Of a stretch of 64,000 nucleotides of DNA, positions 1 through 7,794 are shown piece by piece. The translations under genes and the position numbers were made by a program. The stretch spans positions 1-64,000 of the forward strand of contig NZ_LKDW01000010.1 in NCBI RefSeq assembly GCF_001401805.1, in the 5' to 3' direction. The first letter of the stretch is position 1. Every line of letters begins with the position of its first letter. Source of the DNA: Pseudoalteromonas sp. P1-25 (GTDB lineage: Bacteria; Pseudomonadota; Gammaproteobacteria; Enterobacterales; Alteromonadaceae). Below the pieces are notes generated by a model. The model was not told the DNA's origin. It worked only from the letters and a program-made list of their open reading frames with translations, and did not search any database.

Positions 1-56
1 AAAAAAGCAGGCTCTATTTACTCGAGTCGTTTACTATTTCTTTAAAAAGCGCTTGA

Positions 57-278
57 TGTCTGAAGTCAAGATTTGACCCCTTTACTTTTAATGATGGCGA
101 TAAAGTTACCGTAGCCAAAGATTTAAAAATAAAAGGCAGCTCACAAGTTATTAAAATTGGCACCAAAGCGGTCGTTAGACGTGTGCTTAATAAAAAAGAT
201 CACGAGCTAGATTGTAAAGTAGATGGTATTGGCGAAATGATGGTAACAGCTAAGTTTGTGAAAAAGGCTAACTCGTAG
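57..278 (+). pseudogene. 5'-truncated PhnA/YjdM-family remnant
   Basis: An open frame runs from just after a TGA at 54-56 to a TAG at 276-278. From about position 87 it encodes the C-terminal domain of the PhnA/YjdM zinc-ribbon family: FNDGDKVTVAKDLKIKGSS, then IKIGTK, then DCKVDGIGEMMVTAKFVKK. The usual N-terminal zinc ribbon with its CxxC pairs is absent. No ATG precedes the conserved part in frame, and the sequence before position 86 does not resemble the family. I read it as a broken gene whose 5' half was replaced at a rearrangement junction near 60-86. The true upstream context lies outside the window, so truncation by assembly or cropping cannot be excluded. Confidence 0.6.
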
Positions 279-305
279 GTCGGATAAATGGCGAAGCCAT
301 CCTGC
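275..305 (+). repeat. REP-like palindrome, copy 1
   Basis: The sequence begins GTAGGTCGGATAA and contains the stem ATGGC-gaa-GCCAT. It overlaps the stop of the phnA remnant. A second, inverted copy with the same 13-base head lies at 1831-1860. Confidence 0.6.
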
Positions 306-337
306 ATGTCTCACCCAAAAGATCGAAGTGATTGAGT

Positions 338-739
338 TTATTTAGTTATTGGCGAGCATTTGTTAACAGCCGCTAAACCCAGGTCTATATGAGCAACAAT
401 ATAGCCATATTCCTTCTTTGACAGTTTGCCGGTTTTATACAGCTCTTTTGCCGACTTATGGTTCCATGATTCACCACATTTTGGCTCTGGAATTTGAAGA
501 TCTAGGGTAAGTAGATATTCCTTTTCTTTATCTATGGAATACCCTTTTTTCACAGAGCTTTTTGCGCAAAGGCTTAGTGCATATTCAACCGCAAATTTAT
601 CCACGCTTGGTAAGCCAACAAACTCCACATCACACCCTAAAACACGTTCGCCAGAAACCTTCGTGTAATAAAGCTCACCTGTTGTGCAAGCTGATAATAA
701 AAAGAGCATCGCGGATATTGATAAAAATCTATGAATCAA
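338..739 (-). CDS. orphan small lipoprotein
   Basis: I do not recognise this family. The predicted product is 133 residues with a lipoprotein signal: MIHRFLSISAMLFLLSAC, where the LSAC lipobox puts the modified cysteine at residue 18. I chose the TTG at 739 as start because AAGGA lies about 7 bases upstream and because it gives a signal peptide of normal length. The longer reading from an ATG at 778 would put 13 polar residues before the signal and has no good ribosome-binding site. The mature part has five further cysteines and many lysines and is probably a small envelope protein. It lies between two inverted REP-like elements, in a patch that looks accessory. Confidence 0.6.
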   Translation of the reverse strand: MIHRFLSISAMLFLLSACTTGELYYTKVSGERVLGCDVEFVGLPSVDKFAVEYALSLCAKSSVKKGYSIDKEKEYLLTLDLQIPEPKCGESWNHKSAKELYKTGKLSKKEYGYIVAHIDLGLAAVNKCSPITK

Positions 740-844
740 AGTACTTCCTTGTTTACTATTGCCAAGCTCTGCAGGCATTCGAAGCTTAGAGACAATAGCC
801 CATTGTTAATTGTCCGAGCGAACTTGAGAGCGAATTGAGGCTCT

Positions 845-858
845 TGTTATGAGCCATT
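845..858. repeat. 14-bp inverted repeat, left arm
   Basis: TGTTATGAGCCATT is the exact reverse complement of 1636-1649. The two arms bracket the 258-codon orphan gene, and this arm includes its last codons. Confidence 0.55.
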
Positions 859-1623
859 TTTATACACACCATAATAAGTAACACCCGCTTGTACAAGTCC
901 GACAATAATTAATGCAAAAGTTAGCCACTTTGTAGCGCTTGACTGCGCTAAATTATCTCTGTGCCTTTTTTGATCTTCTTCATATTCAGATATTGTCACT
1001 AAAGCTTTAGGTGACAATTTGAATCCATATTGAACAGAAGTTAATTCCCCGCTCTCTACAAGTGATTTTAGAAGTAAATCGTTATACGCAAGTTGTCTAG
1101 ATTTGTCAGGATGAAACACCCACTTTTGTGTATATAAAAGACCAGATAGAGAAACTGAACTTACAATAAAAGTACGATTTTCAATTGTTTCTTCGAGAAT
1201 TAATTTAAGTGTCTCTATCCTTTCAGACCGCACTAACTCTTTACGATTAAATAAAAACTGTTGAATTTTACCAAGAACAATTTTTAATTTATCCCAAGGT
1301 AATATACCTTCAAAAAAATACTTTGAAATTGAAGAGTAACGTAGGTCGTATCTACCATAAAAGTGAGTTATATCTAACTCATAATCACTTAACCAAGTCC
1401 AAGGAATCGAAAGTTCGCCATAATCTTTTTTATTAAGCCAATATTTGCCTGTAACTCCATTCGAATGAATTTCATTACAGAAAATAGTCCAAGACTCATC
1501 TTTAGCTCGAAGATAAACAACATTGCAATCAACACTGTCTGCTTTATTTCCAGATCTAGGAATACTAGCTGGAGCAGGCTTCTTAAGAAGTGTTCTTATA
1601 ATCCATCTTTTGAAGAAATTCAC
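847..1623 (-). CDS. orphan protein with C-terminal membrane anchor
   Basis: This 258-residue protein has no family I can name. The N-terminus (MNFFKRWIIRTLLKKPAPAS) is basic and amphipathic without a clear cleavage site. The middle is rich in aromatic and charged residues. Residues about 145-215 could form a small winged-helix-like fold, but this is only a guess. Near the C-terminus one hydrophobic segment (WLTFALIIVGLVQAGVTYYGVY) would anchor the protein in the inner membrane with a very short tail, so most of it should face the cytoplasm. The gene appears more AT-rich than its neighbours. It is bracketed by a 14-bp inverted repeat and, further out, by inverted REP-like elements, which suggests acquired DNA. 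Confidence 0.55.
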   Translation of the reverse strand: MNFFKRWIIRTLLKKPAPASIPRSGNKADSVDCNVVYLRAKDESWTIFCNEIHSNGVTGKYWLNKKDYGELSIPWTWLSDYELDITHFYGRYDLRYSSISKYFFEGILPWDKLKIVLGKIQQFLFNRKELVRSERIETLKLILEETIENRTFIVSSVSLSGLLYTQKWVFHPDKSRQLAYNDLLLKSLVESGELTSVQYGFKLSPKALVTISEYEEDQKRHRDNLAQSSATKWLTFALIIVGLVQAGVTYYGVYKNGS

Positions 1624-1635
1624 GAGGCTATCCCT

Positions 1636-1649
1636 AATGGCTCATAACA
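1636..1649. repeat. 14-bp inverted repeat, right arm
   Basis: AATGGCTCATAACA is the exact reverse complement of 845-858. It sits just upstream of the orphan gene's start. An imperfect hairpin follows (1662-1670 with 1685-1693, one mismatch). Confidence 0.55.
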
Positions 1650-1830
1650 TCTTATTGAACACCATTTTCGCGGTTTACAACACCCGAAAACGGCTTATGC
1701 TTATTATAGTATCGCTCAATAATTCCACCAAACAACTCTAATGTAAACAAGTAATTACCCATGCATTTAAATGGTTCTAATGATTTACACCAAAACGACT
1801 TTTAATAATGTGATGAACAAATTAACTTTA

Positions 1831-1860
1831 TCGGATGGCGCTTCGCTTATCCGACCTACC
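1831..1860 (-). repeat. REP-like palindrome, copy 2 (inverted)
   Basis: On the minus strand it starts GTAGGTCGGATAA, as copy 1 does on the plus strand, and forms a stem TCGGAT/ATCCGA around an AAGCGAAGCGCC loop. It lies about 15 bases past the 3' end of the GreA-like gene. Confidence 0.65.
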
Positions 1861-1874
1861 TATAAAACCAATAT

Positions 1875-2351
1875 TTATAAAATCTCTACCACTTCATATT
1901 CATGGTTTTTGCCTGCAATACTTAGGCTTATTTCATCATCAAGCTGCTTGCCTATAAGTTGTTTACCTAACGGTGCTTCGGGTGTAACAACTTGAATAGT
2001 TTGCCCTTTTACTTCAACCGTTAAGCCACCTGCGGCGGGGCCTAAATAAAACCATTTTTGTACTGAGTTTTCATCTTCTAAACAAACGAGTGAGCTTATA
2101 ATCACTTTATTGTAAGTGGGCTCTTTAAAAATGGCTTCAAATTGTTTAATGCTTTTGTAGCACTCGTTTACGCGCTCAGCTTGGCCTTGTGCTAGATAAG
2201 CGGCTTCGAGCCCGAGGGTATCATATTGCGTTTCTGCCACGCTTTCTTCGTGAGTTGCGGCGTCGTGCGCGGCTTTGGCAGCTTGTTTAGCGCTGTTTAA
2301 TTGTGCTTCAAGTGCAAATTTAAGGTGTTCAATTACGTGGGTTTTGTTCAT
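1875..2351 (-). CDS. GreA/GreB C-terminal-domain transcription factor
   Basis: The product (158 residues) has an alpha-helical N-terminal half (about 1-80, rich in Ala, Glu and Gln, probably a coiled-coil hairpin) and a C-terminal half typical of GreA/GreB: VTPEAPLGKQLIGKQLDDEISL followed by YEVVEIL. Gre factors insert their coiled coil into the RNA polymerase secondary channel and stimulate cleavage of backtracked RNA through acidic tip residues. Here the likely hairpin turn (HDAATHEESVAETQYDTLG) does contain Asp and Glu, but the N-terminal half is not recognisably GreA. It could be a cleavage factor, an anti-Gre competitor or a polymerase-binding regulator. It appears to be transcribed alone, downstream of secDF. 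Confidence 0.7.
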   Translation of the reverse strand: MNKTHVIEHLKFALEAQLNSAKQAAKAAHDAATHEESVAETQYDTLGLEAAYLAQGQAERVNECYKSIKQFEAIFKEPTYNKVIISSLVCLEDENSVQKWFYLGPAAGGLTVEVKGQTIQVVTPEAPLGKQLIGKQLDDEISLSIAGKNHEYEVVEIL

Positions 2352-2406
2352 GAGGGAGCGCTAATAACTGATGCTGTAAACTATATGGTTAATTTTAACG
2401 TTATAA

Positions 2407-2434
2407 GGCGCTTAAAACCATTATTTTAAGCGCC
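2407..2434 (-). terminator. hairpin after secF
   Basis: An 11-bp perfect stem (GGCGCTTAAAA/TTTTAAGCGCC) with a 6-base loop lies 31 bases past secF. It lacks a strong U tract, so it may be a weak terminator or an RNA 3'-end stabiliser. Confidence 0.5.
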
Positions 2435-2465
2435 AATAAATTTACTCAGTTATGTAAACCCGCAT

Positions 2466-3398
2466 TTATGGCATATCCATTAATGCTTGGGTTTTTACAT
2501 CGAGTTTTTCTTCGTAGTTTTCAGCGCTTAGCCCTAAAAGCTCAGGCAAGGTAGCGGCAATGCAAATAGATGAGAACGTACCTACGACAATGCCAGTAAA
2601 TAGCGCAATAGCAAAGCCTTGTAATGGTGCGCCTGCGAGTAACCAAACGCTGGCAACCGTTGCAAGTGTGGTGCCCGATGTAATAAGTGTTCGCGTTAAC
2701 GTGCTTTTAATCGCGCTATTTATAATACTTGCAGGGCTAAGTGCATTATTAGATTTAACACGTAAAAGCTCGCGTACTCTATCACCTACTATTATAGAGT
2801 CGTTTAGTGAGTAACCTATAATGGCGAGTAAGCTGGCAAGTACGGTTAAATTAAATTCAATACTTAATAGCGAAAATAGCCCCAGTACGAGTAGTAAATC
2901 ATGTACTAACGCAACTACTGAGCCAACAGCTAAACGCCATTCAAACCGTACAGCTAAATAAAGCATGACTGCAATCATGGCTGAAAACAGGGCTAAACAA
3001 CCTTGCTCAAACAGCTCATCACCCACTTGTGAGCCGATATACGCTGACGATAATACCTCAGCGTTTATATCTGCGTTTTGAGTAATGGCAGTTTGCCAAT
3101 CATTACTATTTGCTGTTGAATCGCTAGGCGCTTCGCGTAGTTGAAAATGGCTATTGCCTTGCGCGGTTAGCTCAAACTCGCCGTTGTGATTTTTAGTAAT
3201 AAACGATTGAAGCTCTTTTAGCTCAACACCTTGGCTGGTGGTAAATTCCGTTAGGTAGCCACCGGTAAAGTCGAGTCCAAAATTAAGCCCTTTTTGACTA
3301 AGCGTAAATACCGATAGCAGTACAAGTATGGCGCTTAAAAGCATGCCAAAAAAACGCAGGCGCGACCCTGCCTCGCCCTTTAAAAAAGTGTTAAGCAT
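2466..3398 (-). CDS. secF: protein translocase subunit SecF (probably a second SecDF set)
   Basis: SecF works with SecD in the inner membrane, using the ion gradient to pull secreted proteins out of SecYEG. The 310-residue product has the SecF signature: first membrane segment (about 12-32), then GLNFGLDFTGGYLTEF, a short periplasmic domain, and five further membrane segments including SVVALVHDLLLVLGLFSLLSIEFNLTVLASLLAIIGYSLND. I chose the second Met (3398) because GGAG lies about 9 bases upstream; the first Met (3404) is only 3 bases from that site. The gene overlaps the end of secD by 8 bases, so translation is probably coupled. There is no yajC beside it, unlike the usual yajC-secD-secF operon. 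Confidence 0.93.
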   Translation of the reverse strand: MLNTFLKGEAGSRLRFFGMLLSAILVLLSVFTLSQKGLNFGLDFTGGYLTEFTTSQGVELKELQSFITKNHNGEFELTAQGNSHFQLREAPSDSTANSNDWQTAITQNADINAEVLSSAYIGSQVGDELFEQGCLALFSAMIAVMLYLAVRFEWRLAVGSVVALVHDLLLVLGLFSLLSIEFNLTVLASLLAIIGYSLNDSIIVGDRVRELLRVKSNNALSPASIINSAIKSTLTRTLITSGTTLATVASVWLLAGAPLQGFAIALFTGIVVGTFSSICIAATLPELLGLSAENYEEKLDVKTQALMDMP

Positions 3399-5229
3399 GT
3401 GCATTTACTCCTGCTTTTTTAGCCAATTTTAAATATACCGTTTGGCTGAGTACTTTTGATACGTACACGCCAGTAAATACAGAGGTTATTAAACCAAGTG
3501 CCAATGTTATGGCAAAGCCTTTAACTGGGCCGTAACCTATTCCGTATAAAATAAGCGCGGTGATCATAGTGGTTATATTGGCATCAAATATAGTGTTAGC
3601 GGCTTGCTTGTAACCTTCTTGAATAGCTTGATAAGCAGAGCGGCCTTTTCTGCGCTCTTCTTTAATTCGCTCAAATATAATAACGTTGGTATCTACCGCC
3701 ATGCCAATAGTAAGCACAAGCCCAGCAATACCCGGCAGGGTTAACACAACCCCTGGTAATAACGACATTAGGCCAACTAGCGATGTTAAATTTAATAACA
3801 GCGCTACGTTTGCAATAAGCCCTAAGCGGCGATACCACATTGCCATAAAGGCAAGTGTAATACCCATGCCCAGCATTAATGCGGCTAAACCATTACTAAT
3901 GTTTTCGCTGCCAAGGCTTGGCCCAATTGTTTGCTCATGCACTATTGTTACAGGCGCGGTAAGTGAACCTGCACGCAATAATAGGGCTAAATCAGCCGCG
4001 GCTTGCTGGCTTTTCATATTAGTAATGCTAAAACGTGAACTTAAATGCTGGGCAATATTGGCTACATTTATTACTTCACTTTTTTTAACGGTTTCGCCTT
4101 TCGCGTTTTGAGAGTACTCAGAGTAAACCGTGGCCATAGGCTTACCAATATTGGCTTTTGAAAACGCCGACATAGCATCGCCACCTTGCCCATCTAGGCT
4201 AAGTTGTACCAGTGGCTTACCCCAATCGTCGCGCCCTATGTTTGCATTATTAATGTGATCACCGGTAAAAATTGGCACAGGGTCAAGGTTTATGGTGCCA
4301 CCCGACTGCATGTTAAATGTTTTACCACCCGCTTCTTTTAACTGGTAAAACCCAAGTGATGCAGTTGCACCTATGATGCGCTTAGCCTCTGTTGGGTCTT
4401 GCACGCCAGGCAGCTCAATACGTATACGTTGTTTACCTTGGCGCTGAGTGACGGCTTCGGTAATGCCTAACTCTTCTATGCGTGAGCGAAGTGTGGTGAG
4501 TGTTTGGCTCATTACTTCTTTATCAAAGCTGCTGCGCCCTTGCTCTGAATAGCTAAATATTGCGTTTTTAACATTGCCGTTATTAGCGGTTGTAACCGCT
4601 AAATTAGCAAAGCGACTTTGTAGCTCTTCAATCACGGGGTTAAGTTTTTGCACCGCATTTGGCAACGCGCTAATTTCAAAGCCATGATCCGTTTTCAGAA
4701 CTTTAAGGCCGTGCGCTTTTTGCTTTATAATGATTGATTTAGCTTGTTGATATGCACTCACTAATTGCTCATCAACGGCTTTGTCTAAATCTACGTCGAG
4801 TACAAATAGCACACCGCCATTTAAATCAAGGCCAAGCTTTATTGGTGATAAACCAAATTCTTGCAGCCAAAGTGGGCTTGTTGCATGTTCTACAATTTTA
4901 ACTTGCGTATTTGGGAACTGCGCCTTTATAGCCGCTTGCGCTTGGGCGCTTTTAGTTGGCTCGTTTAATAAAATATTGATAGTTGATTGCTTATCAAGCC
5001 CTTGCTCAACGTCAAAGCCTTGGTTATTTAAAAAAGTAACTAACGCGTTAGTACTTGGCACAGCTTGAGTATCACTATGTGGTGTATTGCTTACATGCAA
5101 CCACGATTTGTTAGGGTATAAGTTGGGTAATGCGCTAATAGCTAATAAAATCAGCACAATAAGCATGGCTATATAGCTCAATTTAAATTTAGCCATAAAT
5201 GGCTTTTGATCTTTTTTTACACTAAACAT
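3391..5229 (-). CDS. secD: protein translocase subunit SecD (probably a second SecDF set)
   Basis: The 612-residue product matches SecD in length and layout: an N-terminal membrane segment, the conserved GLDLNGGVLFVLDVDL, a large periplasmic domain containing LRSRIEELGITEAVTQRQGKQRIRIELPGV, and a C-terminal block of membrane helices (from about 450) with GMAVDTNVIIFERIKEE. The start at 5229 rests on AAGGAAA six bases upstream; an upstream in-frame start would add 17 residues that do not fit the family. That ribosome-binding site lies inside a leader able to fold into an inhibitory structure, and the gene before it resembles the arrest peptide VemP. In Vibrio, vemP precedes secDF2, which replaces the Na+-driven SecDF1 at low salinity. 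I infer that this pair is the conditional paralogue. Confidence 0.93.
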   Translation of the reverse strand: MFSVKKDQKPFMAKFKLSYIAMLIVLILLAISALPNLYPNKSWLHVSNTPHSDTQAVPSTNALVTFLNNQGFDVEQGLDKQSTINILLNEPTKSAQAQAAIKAQFPNTQVKIVEHATSPLWLQEFGLSPIKLGLDLNGGVLFVLDVDLDKAVDEQLVSAYQQAKSIIIKQKAHGLKVLKTDHGFEISALPNAVQKLNPVIEELQSRFANLAVTTANNGNVKNAIFSYSEQGRSSFDKEVMSQTLTTLRSRIEELGITEAVTQRQGKQRIRIELPGVQDPTEAKRIIGATASLGFYQLKEAGGKTFNMQSGGTINLDPVPIFTGDHINNANIGRDDWGKPLVQLSLDGQGGDAMSAFSKANIGKPMATVYSEYSQNAKGETVKKSEVINVANIAQHLSSRFSITNMKSQQAAADLALLLRAGSLTAPVTIVHEQTIGPSLGSENISNGLAALMLGMGITLAFMAMWYRRLGLIANVALLLNLTSLVGLMSLLPGVVLTLPGIAGLVLTIGMAVDTNVIIFERIKEERRKGRSAYQAIQEGYKQAANTIFDANITTMITALILYGIGYGPVKGFAITLALGLITSVFTGVYVSKVLSQTVYLKLAKKAGVNAHA

Positions 5230-5340
5230 AATTTTCCTTATTGCCAGTAAATTACTGGCAATGTGCTTTTTAAAGCACAATTAATCGCAAGGCTTAAACG
5301 TAAAACGTTAAAACCTAATAAAAATTAAATAAGAAAAATT
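5230..5340 (-). promoter_or_regulatory. vemP-secD leader with SD-sequestering fold
   Basis: In the transcript, 5230-5241 (AUAAGGAAAAUU, containing the secD ribosome-binding site and ending against the start codon) can pair over 12 positions, with one G-U, to 5329-5340 (AAUUUUUCUUAU), which begins inside the UAA stop of the upstream gene. The 87-base loop contains two local hairpins: a perfect 11-bp inverted repeat with a one-base centre at 5240-5262, and a 7-bp stem at 5263-5278. A ribosome stalled at the end of the upstream gene would cover the distal strand and free the site. This is the logic known for vemP-secDF2. The pairing is read by eye and is AT-rich, so its stability needs calculation. 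Confidence 0.65.
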
Positions 5341-5800
5341 AAGCGTGGTAAGTAGTGACGGCTCTATAGAGTAAGTTGGCATCTTTCCAGCCACTTAACC
5401 GAGACTTTTTACTATGGTACACAAGCGTATACCAAGGCTGAATAGCATTTACAGCTTGAGGGCGTATGAATATTTGTCTAACAAGGCGCTGCGCAAAAAA
5501 CTCAAAAACAACATCGTATTCTGGTTCACTTTGAGCGGCATGTAAAAATAGCGAAGAATTACTAGCCGTCAACCTTGGTTGATGCGCGTCAAACCCTGTT
5601 TGGTGTGTTCTTTTGTGCTCATTTCCCTTTACCGATTTTGATATAGGCAGCGTTTTAGCTAAATCAACACTGTCAGCAAGCATACTCAATGAGCTGGTTG
5701 CCGTGTTTAATTGATGTGTGGCGCACTGCGCACTACTTTGCACACTAAAAAGCGCACAAAACAGCAAAAAAGCAGTTATAAACACACGGATGTTAAACAT
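5339..5800 (-). CDS. vemP: VemP-like secreted translation-arrest peptide (Sec monitor)
   Basis: The 153-residue product starts with a cleavable Sec signal (hydrophobic stretch VFITAFLLFCALFSVQSSAQ, about residues 6-25). Its middle is poorly structured and rich in Ser and His. It ends with SRLSGWKDANLLYRAV (residues 133-148) five residues before the stop. From memory, the Vibrio VemP arrest motif reads HRIxGWKETNAMYVALN near the end of a 159-residue protein. R, G, W, K, N, Y and A are shared, with conservative changes at I/L, E/D, M/L and L/V. VemP halts its own translation and is released when its nascent chain is exported; prolonged stalling under low Na+ or poor export unfolds the secDF2 leader. 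Position directly before secDF, length, signal peptide and leader pairing all agree. The symbol is given by homology and context, without an alignment search. Confidence 0.78.
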   Translation of the reverse strand: MFNIRVFITAFLLFCALFSVQSSAQCATHQLNTATSSLSMLADSVDLAKTLPISKSVKGNEHKRTHQTGFDAHQPRLTASNSSLFLHAAQSEPEYDVVFEFFAQRLVRQIFIRPQAVNAIQPWYTLVYHSKKSRLSGWKDANLLYRAVTTYHA

Positions 5801-5898
5801 GGTTACTTCAAACTAAATAAGGGATGCGTAGTATATATGGGCAAGTATTTAAAATACAATGCTAATTAATTAAGTATTTAATATAACTGAGACCCTTA

Positions 5899-7680
5899 AT
5901 GCGCTCCAAGCACAGTACAGAAAAACGCGCCGATGCCATGACCTTAAAGCAAAGCATTAAAACACTGTGGCCTTACATTACTAAATTTAAAGGGCGAGTA
6001 TTTATTGCACTTTTAGCGCTTATAGGTGCTAAAGGCGCGACACTTTTAATGCCTTGGGCATTAAAAGAGATTATCGATTCGGTAGATAAATCAATTAATC
6101 CCGTTTTAGTTATCCCGGCGCTACTACTGCTAATGTATGGTGGGCTTAGGTTTGCCAGCGTTTTTTTAGGTGAAGTACGCGATGCAGTGTTCTCTCGTGT
6201 AACAGAGCACGCTATGCGTGACATTGGCTTAAAGGTATTTAAACATTTACATTCGTTAGAGCTTGCCTTTCACCTAGACAGACAAACAGGCGGAATAAGC
6301 CGTGATATAGAGCGCGGTACTAGTGGGCTAAGCTTTTTAATGCGTTTTTTAATGTTTAATATTGTACCCACCCTTTTTGAAATACTCACCGTTGCTATTA
6401 TTTTCGGGTCGCTATTTTCTGTGTGGTTTGCGTTAATTACTTTATTAGCGGTTGCTATTTATATCACTTTTACCGTAACAGTTACGCAGTGGCGAAACCG
6501 ATTTATACGCGAGGCAAACGCCGCCGATAATTTAAGTAATACCCGCGCCATAGACAGCCTTCTTAATTTTGAAACCGTAAAATATTTTAATAACGAAGAA
6601 TTTGAGGCAAAAACATACGACTCCTTTTTAGCAAAGTGGGAAACCGCTCGTTTAAAAAATAGAATGTCATTGCTTGCGCTTAATTCTGGCCAAGCGTTGA
6701 TTATTGCCAGCGCTATTACAGCGCTAATGTGGTTAGGCGCCAAAGATGTAGTAACTGGCGCTTTAACAATTGGTGAACTTGTGATGATAAATGCCTACAT
6801 GATCCAATTATTTTTACCGCTTAATTTTTTAGGGTTTGTATATCGTGAAATAAGGCGCGCGCTTACCGATTTAGAAAATATGCTGGGCTTACTCAATAAA
6901 AAGCCACAAGTCACTGAGCGACCCCATGCCCAAAACCACATCGTTACTCGCGGCCACATAGCGTTTAATAATGTAAGCTTTAGTTACAGTGCCAATCGTC
7001 CAATTTTAAAAAACATTAGCTTTAAAATAAAAGCAGGGAGTAAAGTCGCCGTTGTAGGTGCAAGTGGTGCAGGTAAAAGCTCATTAGCACGATTACTTTA
7101 TCGCTTTTACGATGTGAGCTTAGGCACTATTACTATAGATAACCAAGCCATAGACTCCGTCACCCTCGATAGCCTGCGCAGTGCTATTGCTATAGTGCCA
7201 CAAGACACTGTGCTATTTAATACCAGCATACGAGAAAACATCGCTTATGGCAGACCCTCAGCGAGCGATGTTGAAATAGATAAAGCAATAGAAATGGCCC
7301 ATTTAAAAGACTTTATTTCAACATTAGCCGAAGGCGATAAAACACTGGTTGGCGAGCGCGGTTTAAAAGTATCTGGCGGCGAAAAGCAACGTATTGCCAT
7401 TGCACGCGCTATTTTAAAACGCTCCCCTATTTTAATATTTGATGAAGCAACCTCAGCGCTCGACTCGCATGCTGAGCAAGCTATATTGAACGCAATGCGT
7501 GCTGTTACTCAAAACCATACTAGCATGGTGATCGCTCATAGGCTTTCTACTATTGTTGATGCCGATAACATACTGGTATTTAACAACGGTGAACTAGTTG
7601 AGCAAGGCACACATGCAGCACTTTTAGCAAAAAAAGGTCAATACGCTCAAATGTGGCAATTACAACAGCAGGAAGGTTAA
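5899..7680 (+). CDS. Atm1/HMT1-type ABC exporter (fused permease-ATPase)
   Basis: The 593-residue half-transporter has an N-terminal six-helix membrane domain (about 30-320) and a C-terminal ATPase. Motifs seen are Walker A GASGAGKSS, the signature LKVSGGEKQRIAIARAIL, Walker B ILIFDEATSALDS, and the switch IAHRLST. The membrane domain contains FHLDRQTGGISRDIERGTSG and NFETVKYFNNEEFE, typical of Atm1/ABCB7 and HMT1 relatives, which export glutathione-linked sulphur or metal conjugates. The substrate here is unknown. It is divergently transcribed from the vemP-secDF unit. A shorter start at the Met of MTLKQSIK (residue 14) is possible. Confidence 0.88.
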   Translation: MRSKHSTEKRADAMTLKQSIKTLWPYITKFKGRVFIALLALIGAKGATLLMPWALKEIIDSVDKSINPVLVIPALLLLMYGGLRFASVFLGEVRDAVFSRVTEHAMRDIGLKVFKHLHSLELAFHLDRQTGGISRDIERGTSGLSFLMRFLMFNIVPTLFEILTVAIIFGSLFSVWFALITLLAVAIYITFTVTVTQWRNRFIREANAADNLSNTRAIDSLLNFETVKYFNNEEFEAKTYDSFLAKWETARLKNRMSLLALNSGQALIIASAITALMWLGAKDVVTGALTIGELVMINAYMIQLFLPLNFLGFVYREIRRALTDLENMLGLLNKKPQVTERPHAQNHIVTRGHIAFNNVSFSYSANRPILKNISFKIKAGSKVAVVGASGAGKSSLARLLYRFYDVSLGTITIDNQAIDSVTLDSLRSAIAIVPQDTVLFNTSIRENIAYGRPSASDVEIDKAIEMAHLKDFISTLAEGDKTLVGERGLKVSGGEKQRIAIARAILKRSPILIFDEATSALDSHAEQAILNAMRAVTQNHTSMVIAHRLSTIVDADNILVFNNGELVEQGTHAALLAKKGQYAQMWQLQQQEG

Positions 7681-7794
7681 TTAACTTGAACTTTGGTTAA
7701 TTACAGCCATTTACTGGCGATACTGCCGCTTTACCTTTAGAATACGGCCTTGAAATTTTATTCAATAATTTACATATATTAAGGCGAAACGCAG

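Noticed and set aside
1636..1750. Possible integron attC site and gene cassette around the 258-codon orphan gene
   Set aside because: There is an imperfect hairpin and a GTTATG motif, but the matching motif at the other end is inverted rather than direct, the R/L box spacing does not fit, and no integrase is present.
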